DNA of 64,000 nt. It comes from Glycomyces arizonensis DSM 44726 (GTDB lineage Bacteria; Actinomycetota; Actinomycetes; Mycobacteriales; Micromonosporaceae). How positions within the stretch are numbered: the stretch's first letter is position 1; each line of letters starts with the position of its first letter. The notes below the pieces were generated by a model. That model ran no database searches. It worked only from the letters and a program-made list of their open reading frames with translations, and was not told the origin of the DNA. The stretch is taken from NCBI RefSeq assembly GCF_000482705.1, contig NZ_AXWO01000004.1, forward strand, positions 248,001 to 312,000. Direction: 5' to 3'. Below, in pieces: positions 48,419 through 57,355 of the stretch. Made by a program: the position numbers and the translations under genes.

Positions 48419-50317
48419 CTACCAGGCCACCCATTCGGTGGTCTCGTAGTCGCCGCCGATCTCGCTGGCCATGAGCCCGCTGTGGGACACGGTCCACAGG
48501 TGGTCGCCGATGACCAGGCTCCGCACGATCTCGTTGCCGTAGTAGGAGTCCTCGCTCCCGCCGCTCGGCGCCTCGTGCTCGATCCAGGCCGCCTCGGTCA
48601 CCGTGCCCTCGCCGATCTCCAGGACGACCGCGCCCGCGCTCGACTCGTAGTCGTCCCAGTCCCACGCGGGCAGCACCACGATGCCCTCGGGCTCCCAGTA
48701 CAGGAAGCCGTGCGGGTCCCACTCGGCCGTCGAGTTCGCGCCGGGCCGCTCGTACTGGTCGAGCACGGCCGCCTCCGCGCCGGAGACGTCGAACAGGCTC
48801 ACCTGGAGCCCGGTCGTCACACCCTCGTCGGTGGCCTCCTGGCCGACGCCGAGCAGGCGCCCGTCGGCGACCGGGTGCAGGTACGCCGAGTAGCCGGTGA
48901 TCTTCAGCTCTCCGGTGACCTTCGGGGCTGCCGGGTCGGACAAGTCCAGTGTGTACAAGGGATCGGTCTGGCGGAACGTCACCACATAGCCGGTGTCGCC
49001 GACGAACCGGACGGCGTAGATCTGCTCGTCCACGCCGAGATCGGTGACCGAGCCGACCTCGGTCAACGCGTCGTCGCCGACCTCGAGCACGGTCACCGTC
49101 GACTTCGCCGGCTCGCCCCCCTCGCCCGGAGCGATGTCGTCCGTCCAGCCCCACCACGACGCGGTGTCCTCGGTGGTCGCCACGCGCAGATGCCCGCCGT
49201 ACTCGCTCATCGAATATTGATTGAGCAGCGTCCCGGGCACCGCCGACTCCCCGGCCAGGCGCGGCCGGTCCCCGTCGAACACGAACCGGTAGATCTCCGT
49301 CTCGGCCTTCGGGTCCTCGTCGTCCCAGTCGTGGTCGTCATGCGCCAGGTAGAGGCTCTCGGCGGTGCCGTGGACGGTGCCGCCGTCGGCCATCACCGTC
49401 ACCGGCTCCACCTCGGACCACGCCCCGTCGGCGGCGAGCGCCAGCACCGACACGGTCGCGGTGCCCTCGAACCGCTCGGGGTGGGCGATGTCGCCGCACG
49501 GGATCTCGCCGTCCACGCCGTTGACGCTCCAGTCCGGCAGCCAGTCCTCCAACTCGGTGGAGCGCACCGCCCTGCGCACGTCGGCGATGTCGCTGCCCGA
49601 GTCGTAGAACTCCTCCCACATCGGCTCGACGTGCGGCGCCGACGAGACCGCCAAGCGGACCTGGCCGTCGACCATGCGGGCGTCCAGCATGGAGCCCTCC
49701 ATCGCGAACGTGTCGAGCACGTCGAGCGTGCGCGGGTCGAGCCGGTCGACGGTGAGCGACGAGTAGTAGTACCCGCCCCGGTCGCGGTCCTGCCCGTACA
49801 TGACCAGCAGCTCGTCGTCGCCGAGGAACATCCGGTGGTCCCACGTCTCCCAGCCGTACTCGCGCTCGGCGACGACCTCGGCGGTGCGCGCGTCCACCAC
49901 GCGCAGGACGGTGTCGACGACGCTGTAGACGAACTCGCCGTCGGTCTTGACCATGTCGGGCTCGTCGACCCCGGCGACGGCCGTGTTCGTCTCCGAATGC
50001 GGCGCGGTCGAACTCGTGTCGCCCGCCCCCGCGTCGTCGCCCGGGGCGGCGGCCTCGGCCTCGGCCAGGGTGCCGTCCTCCTGGGCGAACTCGACGCCGC
50101 CGCGCTGGTCCCGGCTGCGGTAGCGCTCGGTGAGGGAGCCGAGGACGGACCTCTGGATGCCCTCCAGGGCGTCCTCGCAGGAGTTGTAGGACGCCAGCCT
50201 CGCGGAGGCCGGCACCCACGGCTCGGCCGGTTCGATGCGGGCCTCGGATTGGACGGTGCACGCGCCGACCGCCAGTACGGCAACGGCGGCGCCGAGAGGT
50301 ATGAGTGGGTGTCGCAT
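48419..50317 (-). CDS. Beta-propeller-domain lipoprotein
   Basis: 632 aa. A signal with lipobox LAVGAC (Cys about 20) makes it membrane-anchored outside. NTAVAGVDEPDMVKTDGEFVYS begins the Beta_propel (secreted propeller, PF09826-type) domain, which occupies almost all the rest: repeated D-x-R/T-x-L blades, a GYVVTFRQTDPLYTLDLSDPAAPKVTGELKI segment and a final HLWTVSHSGLMASEI. Function of the family is unknown; binding of a surface partner is likely. Monocistronic. Confidence 0.85.
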   Translation of the reverse strand: MRHPLIPLGAAVAVLAVGACTVQSEARIEPAEPWVPASARLASYNSCEDALEGIQRSVLGSLTERYRSRDQRGGVEFAQEDGTLAEAEAAAPGDDAGAGDTSSTAPHSETNTAVAGVDEPDMVKTDGEFVYSVVDTVLRVVDARTAEVVAEREYGWETWDHRMFLGDDELLVMYGQDRDRGGYYYSSLTVDRLDPRTLDVLDTFAMEGSMLDARMVDGQVRLAVSSAPHVEPMWEEFYDSGSDIADVRRAVRSTELEDWLPDWSVNGVDGEIPCGDIAHPERFEGTATVSVLALAADGAWSEVEPVTVMADGGTVHGTAESLYLAHDDHDWDDEDPKAETEIYRFVFDGDRPRLAGESAVPGTLLNQYSMSEYGGHLRVATTEDTASWWGWTDDIAPGEGGEPAKSTVTVLEVGDDALTEVGSVTDLGVDEQIYAVRFVGDTGYVVTFRQTDPLYTLDLSDPAAPKVTGELKITGYSAYLHPVADGRLLGVGQEATDEGVTTGLQVSLFDVSGAEAAVLDQYERPGANSTAEWDPHGFLYWEPEGIVVLPAWDWDDYESSAGAVVLEIGEGTVTEAAWIEHEAPSGGSEDSYYGNEIVRSLVIGDHLWTVSHSGLMASEIGGDYETTEWVAW

Positions 50318-50391
50318 GACCTTCCGACGCCGCCGCGCCCGGTTCGGTTCCCTCCGGCGGCCTCACGAAGCCGGAAGGAACCGACGCCTCG

Positions 50392-51234
50392 TCATCCCTT
50401 GGTGCCGCCCGAGGTCAGTCCGCTGATCAGGTGCCGCTCGGCGAAGCCGTAGAAGATCAGCGCCGGGAGCATCGCGAGCATGACGAACGCGAGGATCCTC
50501 GCGGTGTCGGTGGAGTACTGGCCCGAGAACTGCGTGACGCCGATCGGCAGCGTCCACATGTTCGGGTCCTGCAGCACCACCAGCGGCAGCAGGAAGTTGT
50601 TCCAGCTGGCCACCAGCGCCAGCACCGAGACCGTCGCCAGCGCCGGGCGGGCCATCGGCAGCAGGATCGTCAGGAAGAACCGCCACGGGCCCGCCCCGTC
50701 GATGGTCGCCGCCTCCTCGATCTCGCCGGGGATGGCGCGGAAGAAGCTGCGCAGGATGATGATCGTCAGCGGCAGCCCGAACGCCGCCTGCGGCAGGATC
50801 ACGCCCATCGGGTTCTCCAGCAGCCCGAGCGTGCGCAGGATGATGAACAGCGGCAGCACCGCCACCGTGAACGGGAACATCATCCCGGTGGCGAACAGCA
50901 TGAACAGGAACTCCCGGCCGCGGAAGGCGTAGCGCGCGAACACGAACGCCACCATCGCCGCCGCCGCGACCACGATGAAGGTGCTCACCAGCGCGATGCC
51001 GATCGAGTTGAACACCTGCTGCCAGAACGAGTCGGACTCGAGCACGTCGGTGTAGTTCTGGGTGTTCCACGGGTTCGGCAGGCCCAGCGCGTTCTCGCGC
51101 AGCTGCTGGTTGTCCTTGAACCCGCCCAGCAGGGCGAACAGGATCGGTACGGCCACGAACAGCGTGGTGATGCCCGCGGCGATGTAGAAGCCGGTGTTGC
51201 GCAGGAACTTCCCGCGCGGCGTCATGACGCTCAT
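50392..51234 (-). CDS. Sugar ABC transporter permease (MalG/CUT1 type)
   Basis: 280 aa with six membrane segments. The EAA loop is IEEAATIDGAGPWRFFLTILLPMARPAL, contacting the ATPase, and the end GLTSGGTKG is characteristic of CUT1 permeases. ATG overlaps the preceding permease stop by 4 nt. No ATPase gene is in the cluster, so a shared MsiK-type ATPase encoded elsewhere is expected, as is usual in actinomycetes. Confidence 0.9.
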   Translation of the reverse strand: MSVMTPRGKFLRNTGFYIAAGITTLFVAVPILFALLGGFKDNQQLRENALGLPNPWNTQNYTDVLESDSFWQQVFNSIGIALVSTFIVVAAAAMVAFVFARYAFRGREFLFMLFATGMMFPFTVAVLPLFIILRTLGLLENPMGVILPQAAFGLPLTIIILRSFFRAIPGEIEEAATIDGAGPWRFFLTILLPMARPALATVSVLALVASWNNFLLPLVVLQDPNMWTLPIGVTQFSGQYSTDTARILAFVMLAMLPALIFYGFAERHLISGLTSGGTKG

Positions 51235-52232
51235 GAGCGGCTCCCTTCACTGGCGGCACTGCCGGTCAAGCCCCCGGCCAGGTCCCGCTTGAGCACATAG
51301 CGCTGGTAGAACAGCGCGAACACGAAGCTGATCAGGAACATCGCGATCGACAGCGCCGAGGCGTAGCCGATCCGGTTCCGCTGGAAGCCCTGCTCGTACA
51401 TGGTGATGGCCATGGTCTCCGAGGCGTGGAACGGGCCGCCGTCGGTCAACACGTACACCAGGTCGAACAGCTGGACCACCCCGATGATGGACAGGAAGAC
51501 GGTGATGCGCACCGTCGGGCCCATCAGCGGCAGGGTGATGCGGCGGAACATCTGCCAACCGGTGGCGCCGTCGATGGCGGCGGCCTCGTAGAGCTCGTCG
51601 GGAATGTTCTGGCGCCCGGCCAGGTACAGGATCATGTGGAAGCCGAAGAACTTCCAGCTCAGGACCCCGAACACGACGAACAGGACGATCGAGCGGTCCG
51701 AGAGCCACCCGATCTGGGCGTCGACGCCGACGGCCCCGAGCAGGGCGTCGGCGAAGCCTCGCGAGGGCGAGAAGATCAGGCCGAACAGGACGGCCGTGAC
51801 CGCCTCGGTGAGCACGTAGGGCATGAAGAACAGCAGCCGGAAGATCGTGCGGCCGGGGAAGCGCTGGTGCAGCAGCATCGCCAGGCCGAACGAGAGCGGC
51901 AGCTGGAGGACCAGCGACATCACGACGAACAGCAACGCGTGCCACAGGTCGCCGAGGAAGACGTCGTCATGGAGCAGCTCGGTGAAGTTGTCCAGCCCGA
52001 TGAAGTCGGTCGGCGCTCCCCCGAGCCCGTTCCAGCGGAAGAAGCCCACATAGGCCGCGAAGATGACCGGTACGGTCACGAACAGCAGGAACAGGGCCAG
52101 GCCGGGGGTGATGAAGGTGGCTATGGTCCCCGCGCCGGGGCGCCCGGACGCCCGACGGCGGGATTTCCCGCCGCCGCGGCCGTCCGGGCGCCCCTCGGCC
52201 GGAGCCGATATGGGGGTCTTGGTGGCTGTCAC
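51231..52232 (-). CDS. Sugar ABC transporter permease (MalF/CUT1 type)
   Basis: 333 aa from GTG 52232, overlapping the binding-protein stop (GTGA), with GGAAGAGG upstream. A basic Gly/Arg head is followed by six membrane segments, and the EAA loop LYEAAAIDGATGWQMFRRITLPLMGP. Acts with the following MalG-type permease and the lipoprotein. Confidence 0.9.
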   Translation of the reverse strand: MTATKTPISAPAEGRPDGRGGGKSRRRASGRPGAGTIATFITPGLALFLLFVTVPVIFAAYVGFFRWNGLGGAPTDFIGLDNFTELLHDDVFLGDLWHALLFVVMSLVLQLPLSFGLAMLLHQRFPGRTIFRLLFFMPYVLTEAVTAVLFGLIFSPSRGFADALLGAVGVDAQIGWLSDRSIVLFVVFGVLSWKFFGFHMILYLAGRQNIPDELYEAAAIDGATGWQMFRRITLPLMGPTVRITVFLSIIGVVQLFDLVYVLTDGGPFHASETMAITMYEQGFQRNRIGYASALSIAMFLISFVFALFYQRYVLKRDLAGGLTGSAASEGSRS

Positions 52233-53515
52233 GCCTCTTCCGCCCATGCCTCGTTGATCATCTGGACCATCTCCTCGGGACTGAGCTCACCCACGATCAG
52301 GCCCGAGGTGGCCTCGACGATGGCGCCGCCGACGGCCGGCGGGTACTCCTGGTCGAGGTAGAGCTGGACGCCGGTGGCGCTGCCCATCGCGTCGACGACC
52401 ATCTGGACGCCCGGCGCCATCTCCACGCCCAGCGAGGCCGGGTCGGCCGCGACGGTGGTGAACGGGCCGTCCTCGACGCCGCGCGCCATCTGCTCGGGCT
52501 GGTTGATGTAGCACAGGAAATCGAAGATCTCCTCGGGCGCGTCGGCGCCGACCGCGAAGCCGTTGCCGCCGCCGAGGTACTCGGTGGTGGTGCCCGGGCC
52601 GCCCTCGACGGTCGGGAACGGGAAGAACCCGAGCGCGTCGCCGAGGCCGTCGTTGCCCGCCTCGGTGGCCATCGAGTTGGGCGCCCACTGGCCCATCAGC
52701 GACATGGCGGTGGTGCCGCTGCCCATGTGCGCGGACTGGCCGTCGGGGCCGCCGAAGGACGTCGCCTCGAAGCCCTCCTGGAACGGGTCCATGGCGACCA
52801 GCTCGGCGAACATCTCGCCGGCCTTGACGAAGCCCTCGCCGGAGAAGTCGCCGGCCTCGGCCCCGGCCTCAAGCCCGTCGAGGCCGGCCAGGCGCATGGC
52901 CAGGTAGGCCCAGTAGTAGTGGGCGGTCCACGGCTCGCCACCGGCGAGCGCGATCGGGGCGATGCCCGCGTCCTTGAGCGCCTGGACGTCGTCGAGGAAC
53001 TCGGCCCACGTGGTGGGCGGCGCGTCGATGCCGGCCTGGGCGAACAGGTCCTTGTTGTACCAGAACCCGACCACGCCCGCGTCGAACGGGACGCCGTAGA
53101 GCTTGCCGTCGATGGTGTACGGCTCAAGGGCGATCGGGTTGATGTTGTCGATGCAGTCGTCGAGCTTGCCGGTCAGGTCCTGGACCAGCCCGGCCTCGAC
53201 CTGCTGGGCGAGCACGCCGCCGCCCCAGGTCTGGAACAGGTCGGGGACCTCGCCGGACTGGGCGGCGGTGCCCATGCGGTCTTTGAACGCCTGGTTCTCG
53301 ATCGGCTGGATGTCGAAGGAGAGGCCGGAGTCCTCGGACCACTCGTTCGCCATGTCCTCCCAGGTGGAGAGCATCGGGTCGTTGTTCTGGATGTGCCACC
53401 ACGAGATGTCGGCGTCACTTTCGGAATCGTCACCGCAGGCGGCGGTGCCGACCACCAGTGCCGCGGCGGCACCGGCCGCTGCGAGCGCCCGGAGCCTGAC
53501 AAGGGGTCTGCTCAT
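52229..53515 (-). CDS. Sugar ABC transporter substrate-binding lipoprotein
   Basis: 428 aa. Signal peptide with lipobox VVGTAAC (Cys about 27), then a bacterial solute-binding protein family 1 fold; FQTWGGGVLAQQVEAG, VPFDAGVVGFWYNKDLF and PTTWAEFLDDVQALKDAG are characteristic. It binds an oligosaccharide outside the cell; identity unknown. AAAGGAAC precedes ATG 53515. The spacer has a GAAAGTTTC dyad that fits a LacI-type operator. Confidence 0.9.
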   Translation of the reverse strand: MSRPLVRLRALAAAGAAAALVVGTAACGDDSESDADISWWHIQNNDPMLSTWEDMANEWSEDSGLSFDIQPIENQAFKDRMGTAAQSGEVPDLFQTWGGGVLAQQVEAGLVQDLTGKLDDCIDNINPIALEPYTIDGKLYGVPFDAGVVGFWYNKDLFAQAGIDAPPTTWAEFLDDVQALKDAGIAPIALAGGEPWTAHYYWAYLAMRLAGLDGLEAGAEAGDFSGEGFVKAGEMFAELVAMDPFQEGFEATSFGGPDGQSAHMGSGTTAMSLMGQWAPNSMATEAGNDGLGDALGFFPFPTVEGGPGTTTEYLGGGNGFAVGADAPEEIFDFLCYINQPEQMARGVEDGPFTTVAADPASLGVEMAPGVQMVVDAMGSATGVQLYLDQEYPPAVGGAIVEATSGLIVGELSPEEMVQMINEAWAEEA

Positions 53516-53589
53516 TGGAGTTGTTCCTTTCGAGGGATTGAGGGTGACTCGGCCGATGCTTGTCCGGGGCAGAGCGAGGGTTGCGGGAT

Positions 53590-53603
53590 CCGAAAGTTTC
53601 AGG
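53590..53603 (-). promoter_or_regulatory. GAAA-TTTC dyad in the sugar transporter promoter
   Basis: Reading CCTGAAACTTTCGG on the minus strand, 75 nt upstream of the lipoprotein gene. GAAA-N-TTTC half-sites are typical of LacI-family regulators of carbohydrate genes in actinomycetes. No regulator gene is adjacent. Confidence 0.45.
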
Positions 53604-53825
53604 ACAAGTATCGGTAATTTTCGATGTGGTCATAGTACCGATGCGAGGAGCGGATGTGAAGAGGGTCTCCCTTTCCTAACCAACGGGAAAATTCCGCAGT
53701 CCGGTGGAAAGCGCGTGCTACATCATGAGGGCAAAGCGACATGGGGGATGCCCGAGGCGAAACGGGACTCGAGTGGGCCGTGCGGCTGAATGCATCGCTG
53801 CGGAAGGCGCCTGGAAAAGCGAAAA

Positions 53826-53846
53826 CCTCCGGCGACGGGCCGGAGG
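53826..53846 (-). terminator. Terminator of the tRNA-Gly gene
   Basis: CCTCCGGC (53826-53833) pairs with GCCGGAGG (53839-53846); on the minus strand it is followed by TTTTC. Placed 24 nt beyond the encoded CCA. Confidence 0.8.
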
Positions 53847-53869
53847 CATTGCGGAGATGGTTCGCTATG

Positions 53870-53943
53870 TGGAGCGGGTGACGGGAATCGAACCCGCTTC
53901 TCAACCTTGGGAAGGTCGCATTCTACCAGTGAACTACACCCGC
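53870..53943 (-). tRNA. tRNA-Gly (anticodon CCC)
   Basis: Acceptor GCGGGTG pairs with the 3' end, CCA is encoded (53870-53872), the T loop is GGTTCGATTCC, and the anticodon loop TTCCCAA between CGACC and GGTTG reads CCC. The D arm has the GTTCACTGGTAGAAT pattern of bacterial tRNA-Gly. 74 nt with CCA. Confidence 0.95.
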
Positions 53944-54027
53944 GTGCGCCGCTTCGAAACGCTGCCGAGCGGGCCGTGACGAGTATACAAGCCCGGCCCG
54001 CTCGCGCATGAGCGGCCTGTCGAGCGA

Positions 54028-54105
54028 GGATCCTATAACATATATCCTATATGACATAATATTCTTATAGGTTATAGCTATAAAATATAAGTTATAGGAT
54101 ATATA
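54028..54105. repeat. AT-rich palindromic tract next to tRNA-Gly
   Basis: ATCCTATAAC (54030-54039) and GTTATAGGAT (54091-54100) are exact complements bordering 51 nt that are nearly all A/T and contain further TATAGG and TATCCTATA copies. It shares its core with the tracts at 16087, 20811 and 29071 and ends just before the minus-strand protease gene's stop. Confidence 0.85.
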
Positions 54106-54143
54106 GCCTGTGTGGGCGGCCCACTCGCAGCCTCTCGCCCGGC

Positions 54144-54989
54144 TCACCCGGCCTGCGCCAGATCCTCCAGCCCTGCCACGATGTCGCCGTAGAGCTCGCC
54201 CACGTTCGTGTACACGCCGGGATGCCCCGGCTCGGCGCAGCCGTAGCCCCAGCTGACGATGCCGACCTGCACGGCCCGGCCGGATGCGACCGACATGAGC
54301 GGCCCGCCCGAGTCGCCCTGGCACGAGTCCACGCCGCCGTTCGCCAGATCGCCGGCGCAGAGCATCGACGCGGCGTCGAACTCGTCGCCGTACGCCTCGG
54401 CGCAGTCGGCGTCGGAGACGTGCGGGACGCGGGCGAACCTGAGCTCGTCCGGGGCCGTGCCGTCCTCGGTCACGCCCCAACCGGCGACCTCCAGCACGCC
54501 CCAGTCGGGACGGTCGGCGACGGCGAGCGGGATCGGCCGGGCGCCGACGACCGGCTCGGTGAGCTGGAGCAGCGACCAGTCGTCCGACATGGACTCCCCG
54601 TCGAAGCCGTCGGCGACGTGGATCTCGGCGACCTCGTACGCCTCGGTCGCGGTGATGTCGACCGAACCGTGCCGGACGACCACGTCACCGGGCGCGCTGT
54701 CGACCGTGCAGTGGGCGGCGGTGAGCACGACGTCGTCCTCGACCAGGGAGCCGCCGCAGTAGTTGTAGGACGGGTCCGCGGCGTCGGCCAGGGCCACCAT
54801 CCACGGGTACTGGCCGTCGGCGGCCGGTGCGCCGCCGATGACCTCGGTGTTGATATCGCGGTTGATATCGCTCCGGTCGGGCGCCTCGGCGGCGAGGGCG
54901 CCGGTCGAGGTCATCGCCAGTGCGGCCGCGCCGAGGAGGGCGGCGAGGCCGACTCCGAGGCGAGCGAGAAGTCTGCTGCTGTGGTGCAC
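54144..54989 (-). CDS. Secreted trypsin-like serine protease
   Basis: 281 aa from GTG 54989. Sec signal peptide (about 1-34), short propeptide, then mature chain probably starting VIGGAPAADGQYPWMVAL. Catalytic triad His in LTAAHCTV, Asp in DDWSLLQL and Ser in GDSGGPL; Cys pairs are as in S1A proteases. Asp before the active Ser (DSCQGDSGG) suggests trypsin-like specificity for Arg/Lys. Monocistronic. Confidence 0.9.
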   Translation of the reverse strand: MHHSSRLLARLGVGLAALLGAAALAMTSTGALAAEAPDRSDINRDINTEVIGGAPAADGQYPWMVALADAADPSYNYCGGSLVEDDVVLTAAHCTVDSAPGDVVVRHGSVDITATEAYEVAEIHVADGFDGESMSDDWSLLQLTEPVVGARPIPLAVADRPDWGVLEVAGWGVTEDGTAPDELRFARVPHVSDADCAEAYGDEFDAASMLCAGDLANGGVDSCQGDSGGPLMSVASGRAVQVGIVSWGYGCAEPGHPGVYTNVGELYGDIVAGLEDLAQAG

Positions 54990-55209
54990 GCGCGGTCCTT
55001 CCGAGACGGGTCGTCGAAGGCGGCGGTTTCACGCCGCGACCGCAGCCTACGGGAACTCGCCCCGGAGCAGTAGATTTCTCGCATAACAGATTTTTATGTG
55101 GATCAATCTGAATCAAGGATCTTTCCGATTAATACGGACGTCTCATCCTGAAGGGAAAGGCGCGATGATTGTCTGGACGCCGTCGCGAAGCCCACTCGAA
55201 TACCGGCGC

Positions 55210-55683
55210 TCACCGCTTCTCGCTACGCAGTTCCTTGCCCAAGTGCAGCGATCCGTCAGTGCGGGCGTAGTAGCCGAACGGGGTCACGGGCCGGTAGCCG
55301 AGCGCCTCGTACATCGCGATGGCCTCGGGTTGGCGCGGGCCCGTCTCCAGGACGACGCGCTTGCGTCCGGCCTCGGCGGCGGAGGCCTCGACCGCGGCCA
55401 CGAGCAGCCGCGCCAGTCCGCGGCGGCGGGAGGTCTCACGCACGTAGACGCGCTTCATCTCGGCGTCGTCGTCCTCGTGGGCGCGCCAGCCGCCGCACCC
55501 GGCGGGCTCGCCGTCGGCGTCGAAGGCGACGAAGAAGTCGCCGTTCGGGGGATCGAAGTCGTCGGTCTCGAGCGGCGTCTGGTCCCCGTCGCCGTAGCGG
55601 CGGACGTATTCGACCTGGATCTCGGCGCAGAGCTCCTGCGCCACAGCGCTTGCGAACGGGGTTCTCTCAAGGGTGAACTGCAC
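55210..55683 (-). CDS. GNAT-family N-acetyltransferase
   Basis: 157 aa from GTG 55683. Motif A is MKRVYVRETSRRRGLARLLV (Arg/Gly-rich acetyl-CoA loop), followed by LETGPRQPEAIAMYEALGYRPV (motif B). Substrate unknown. Start overlaps nothing; the 370-bp spacer upstream contains a perfect 10-bp dyad. Confidence 0.85.
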   Translation of the reverse strand: MQFTLERTPFASAVAQELCAEIQVEYVRRYGDGDQTPLETDDFDPPNGDFFVAFDADGEPAGCGGWRAHEDDDAEMKRVYVRETSRRRGLARLLVAAVEASAAEAGRKRVVLETGPRQPEAIAMYEALGYRPVTPFGYYARTDGSLHLGKELRSEKR

Positions 55684-56055
55684 GCACCAACATTGGCACG
55701 GCGGCCCTCTGCCCGCCAGCGGTTGTGACCGGCGCCAGGCGCCGCCCACGATTGCCCCGCGGCTTTCGGCACCGACCGAACAGTGGACTCCTCATCGTTC
55801 TTTTCGTCGTATACGACTGTCCGAACGCACAGAGATCGAGACGCGCGGCGCGGTGCCCTCCTCCAGGAAGGGAACCAACTCGGCGACCATTACGATCTTC
55901 ACATCGGAGATTCTCGAAATCAAGTGCGAGAATCTCGACAGACCCGGGCGGCCGGGAGGCCGTTCCCGCGCTTTCCCATGGGCCCGAACCCATGGGCCCG
56001 GGTGAGGCCCACCGCGGCCCCGGACCGGTCAGGGAGGAAGGAGGCGTTCACCGAG
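55684..56055. other. Spacer with a perfect 10-bp dyad and 12-bp direct repeat
   Basis: GAGATTCTCG (55907-55916) and CGAGAATCTC (55927-55936) flank 10 nt. CCCATGGGCCCG occurs at 55976 and again at 55989. No gene is supported; both structures lie upstream of the phosphatase gene and may be regulatory or terminating. Confidence 0.6.
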
Positions 56056-57159
56056 ATGCGCACCCCGCTGCAACGCGGCTTCCGCACTGTGCCCGCGGAC
56101 CAGTCGACCGGCTGGATGTCGCCGTCCGTGCGCTCGGTGTTCACCGTCGCCTTCGTCACGGTCGTGGTCCTGGTGGCCCTCCAGCTGGCGGTGCGCGACC
56201 ACCTGCACGCGGTGCCCTGGCTGGCGCTGCCGCCCCTGGTCTCCTCGGCGTTCCTGGCCTGGCGCTGGGTCGTGGCCGTCGGCGTGGCGAGCATCGTCGG
56301 CTTCTTCGCCTACCTGTGGATCCTCTACGACTTCAGCGTCCTGACCGCTCTGAACCACCCCGTCGACTTCCTCGTGGTGGGCGCGGCGGTCGCCATCGCG
56401 GTGGCGGTCTCGGTGGTCCGAGAGCGCGACGACGATCGGCTGCGGCGATTGACGCAGCTGGCCCTGGTGGTGCAGCAGGCGATCCTGCGGCCCATCGACA
56501 ACCGCCTGGGGCCGTTCGACATCGCGGCCCGCTACGTCTCGGCGCGGTCGGGGGCCGAGATCGGCGGCGACCTGTACGAGGCGCTCGACACCGAGTACGG
56601 GGTGCGGATCGTCATCGGCGACGTGCGCGGCAAGGGCCTGGACGCGGTGCGGCTGTCCTCGACCGTGCTCGGCTCGTTCCGGCACGTCGCGTTCGAGCGG
56701 CCCGACCAGCGGCGCATGGTCGACGACCTCGACCACGCCGTGGCCCGCAACGCCGACGAGGAGGACTTCGTGACCGCGATCCTGCTCCAGGAGCGCGGCG
56801 GGACCCTCGAGATCGTCAACTGCGGGCACCCGGCGCCGATGCTGGTGCGCGACGGCGTCGCCTCCTACCTGGAGCCCGAGTCGATGGCGCCGCCGCTGGG
56901 ACTGGGCCCCTCGGCGCGGGAGCTGACGGTGCGGCTCCAGCCGGGCGACCGGATCTTCCTCTACACCGACGGCCTCGCCGAGGCGCGGCAGGACGGGGAG
57001 TTCTTCCCGATCCGCGACCGCGCGTGGAGCCTCATCGGGCACGGCAACGTGGGCGACGGCCTGGCGTCGCTGGAGACGGCGCTGCGCCGCTGGGTCGGCG
57101 GCCCGCTGACCGACGACATCGCCCTGATGCTCCTCGACTACCGCCCGGAGCCCGACTAG
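56056..57159 (+). CDS. Membrane PP2C (SpoIIE-type) Ser/Thr phosphatase
   Basis: 367 aa from ATG 56056, with AAGGAGG 11 nt upstream (a little far). Three to four membrane segments (about 30-120) are followed by a PP2C/SpoIIE domain: SGAEIGGDLYEAL (metal-binding Asp), GDVRGKGLDAV, VNCGHPAPMLV, FLYTDGLAEARQ and PLTDDIALMLL. Such phosphatases dephosphorylate anti-anti-sigma factors in actinomycete stress signalling. The partner is not adjacent. Confidence 0.88.
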   Translation: MRTPLQRGFRTVPADQSTGWMSPSVRSVFTVAFVTVVVLVALQLAVRDHLHAVPWLALPPLVSSAFLAWRWVVAVGVASIVGFFAYLWILYDFSVLTALNHPVDFLVVGAAVAIAVAVSVVRERDDDRLRRLTQLALVVQQAILRPIDNRLGPFDIAARYVSARSGAEIGGDLYEALDTEYGVRIVIGDVRGKGLDAVRLSSTVLGSFRHVAFERPDQRRMVDDLDHAVARNADEEDFVTAILLQERGGTLEIVNCGHPAPMLVRDGVASYLEPESMAPPLGLGPSARELTVRLQPGDRIFLYTDGLAEARQDGEFFPIRDRAWSLIGHGNVGDGLASLETALRRWVGGPLTDDIALMLLDYRPEPD

Positions 57160-57169
57160 CGCTCGTCGT

Positions 57170-57355
57170 TCAGGTGGGCGGCGCGACGGGGCCGCCGACG
57201 GGCACGGCCAGCGCCTCCTCGCCGCGTTCGGCGGCCACCTCGGCGGCGGGGAGCGTGCGGAACGCCGCGGTCGTCTTGCTCCGGGTGCGGCGGTGGCGGC
57301 CCCGGTAGGTCGGTCGGGTCTTCGAGGCGATGCGGTCGGCGACGGTTCGGATCAT
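57170..57355 (-). CDS. 61-aa basic protein, unknown function
   Basis: ATG 57355 with AAGGAG at good spacing. A strongly basic N-terminal half (RIASKTRPTYRGRHRRTRSK) and a short acidic end. Convergent with the phosphatase gene (10-bp gap). No family recognised. Confidence 0.45.
   Translation of the reverse strand: MIRTVADRIASKTRPTYRGRHRRTRSKTTAAFRTLPAAEVAAERGEEALAVPVGGPVAPPT

Noticed and set aside
53599-53904. Minus-strand 101-codon frame overlapping tRNA-Gly
   Set aside because: It runs through the tRNA and its terminator; no coding support.
16082-54105. parS or replication origin in the AT-rich palindromes
   Set aside because: Sequences do not match the parS consensus (TGTTTCACGTGAAACA) or DnaA boxes.
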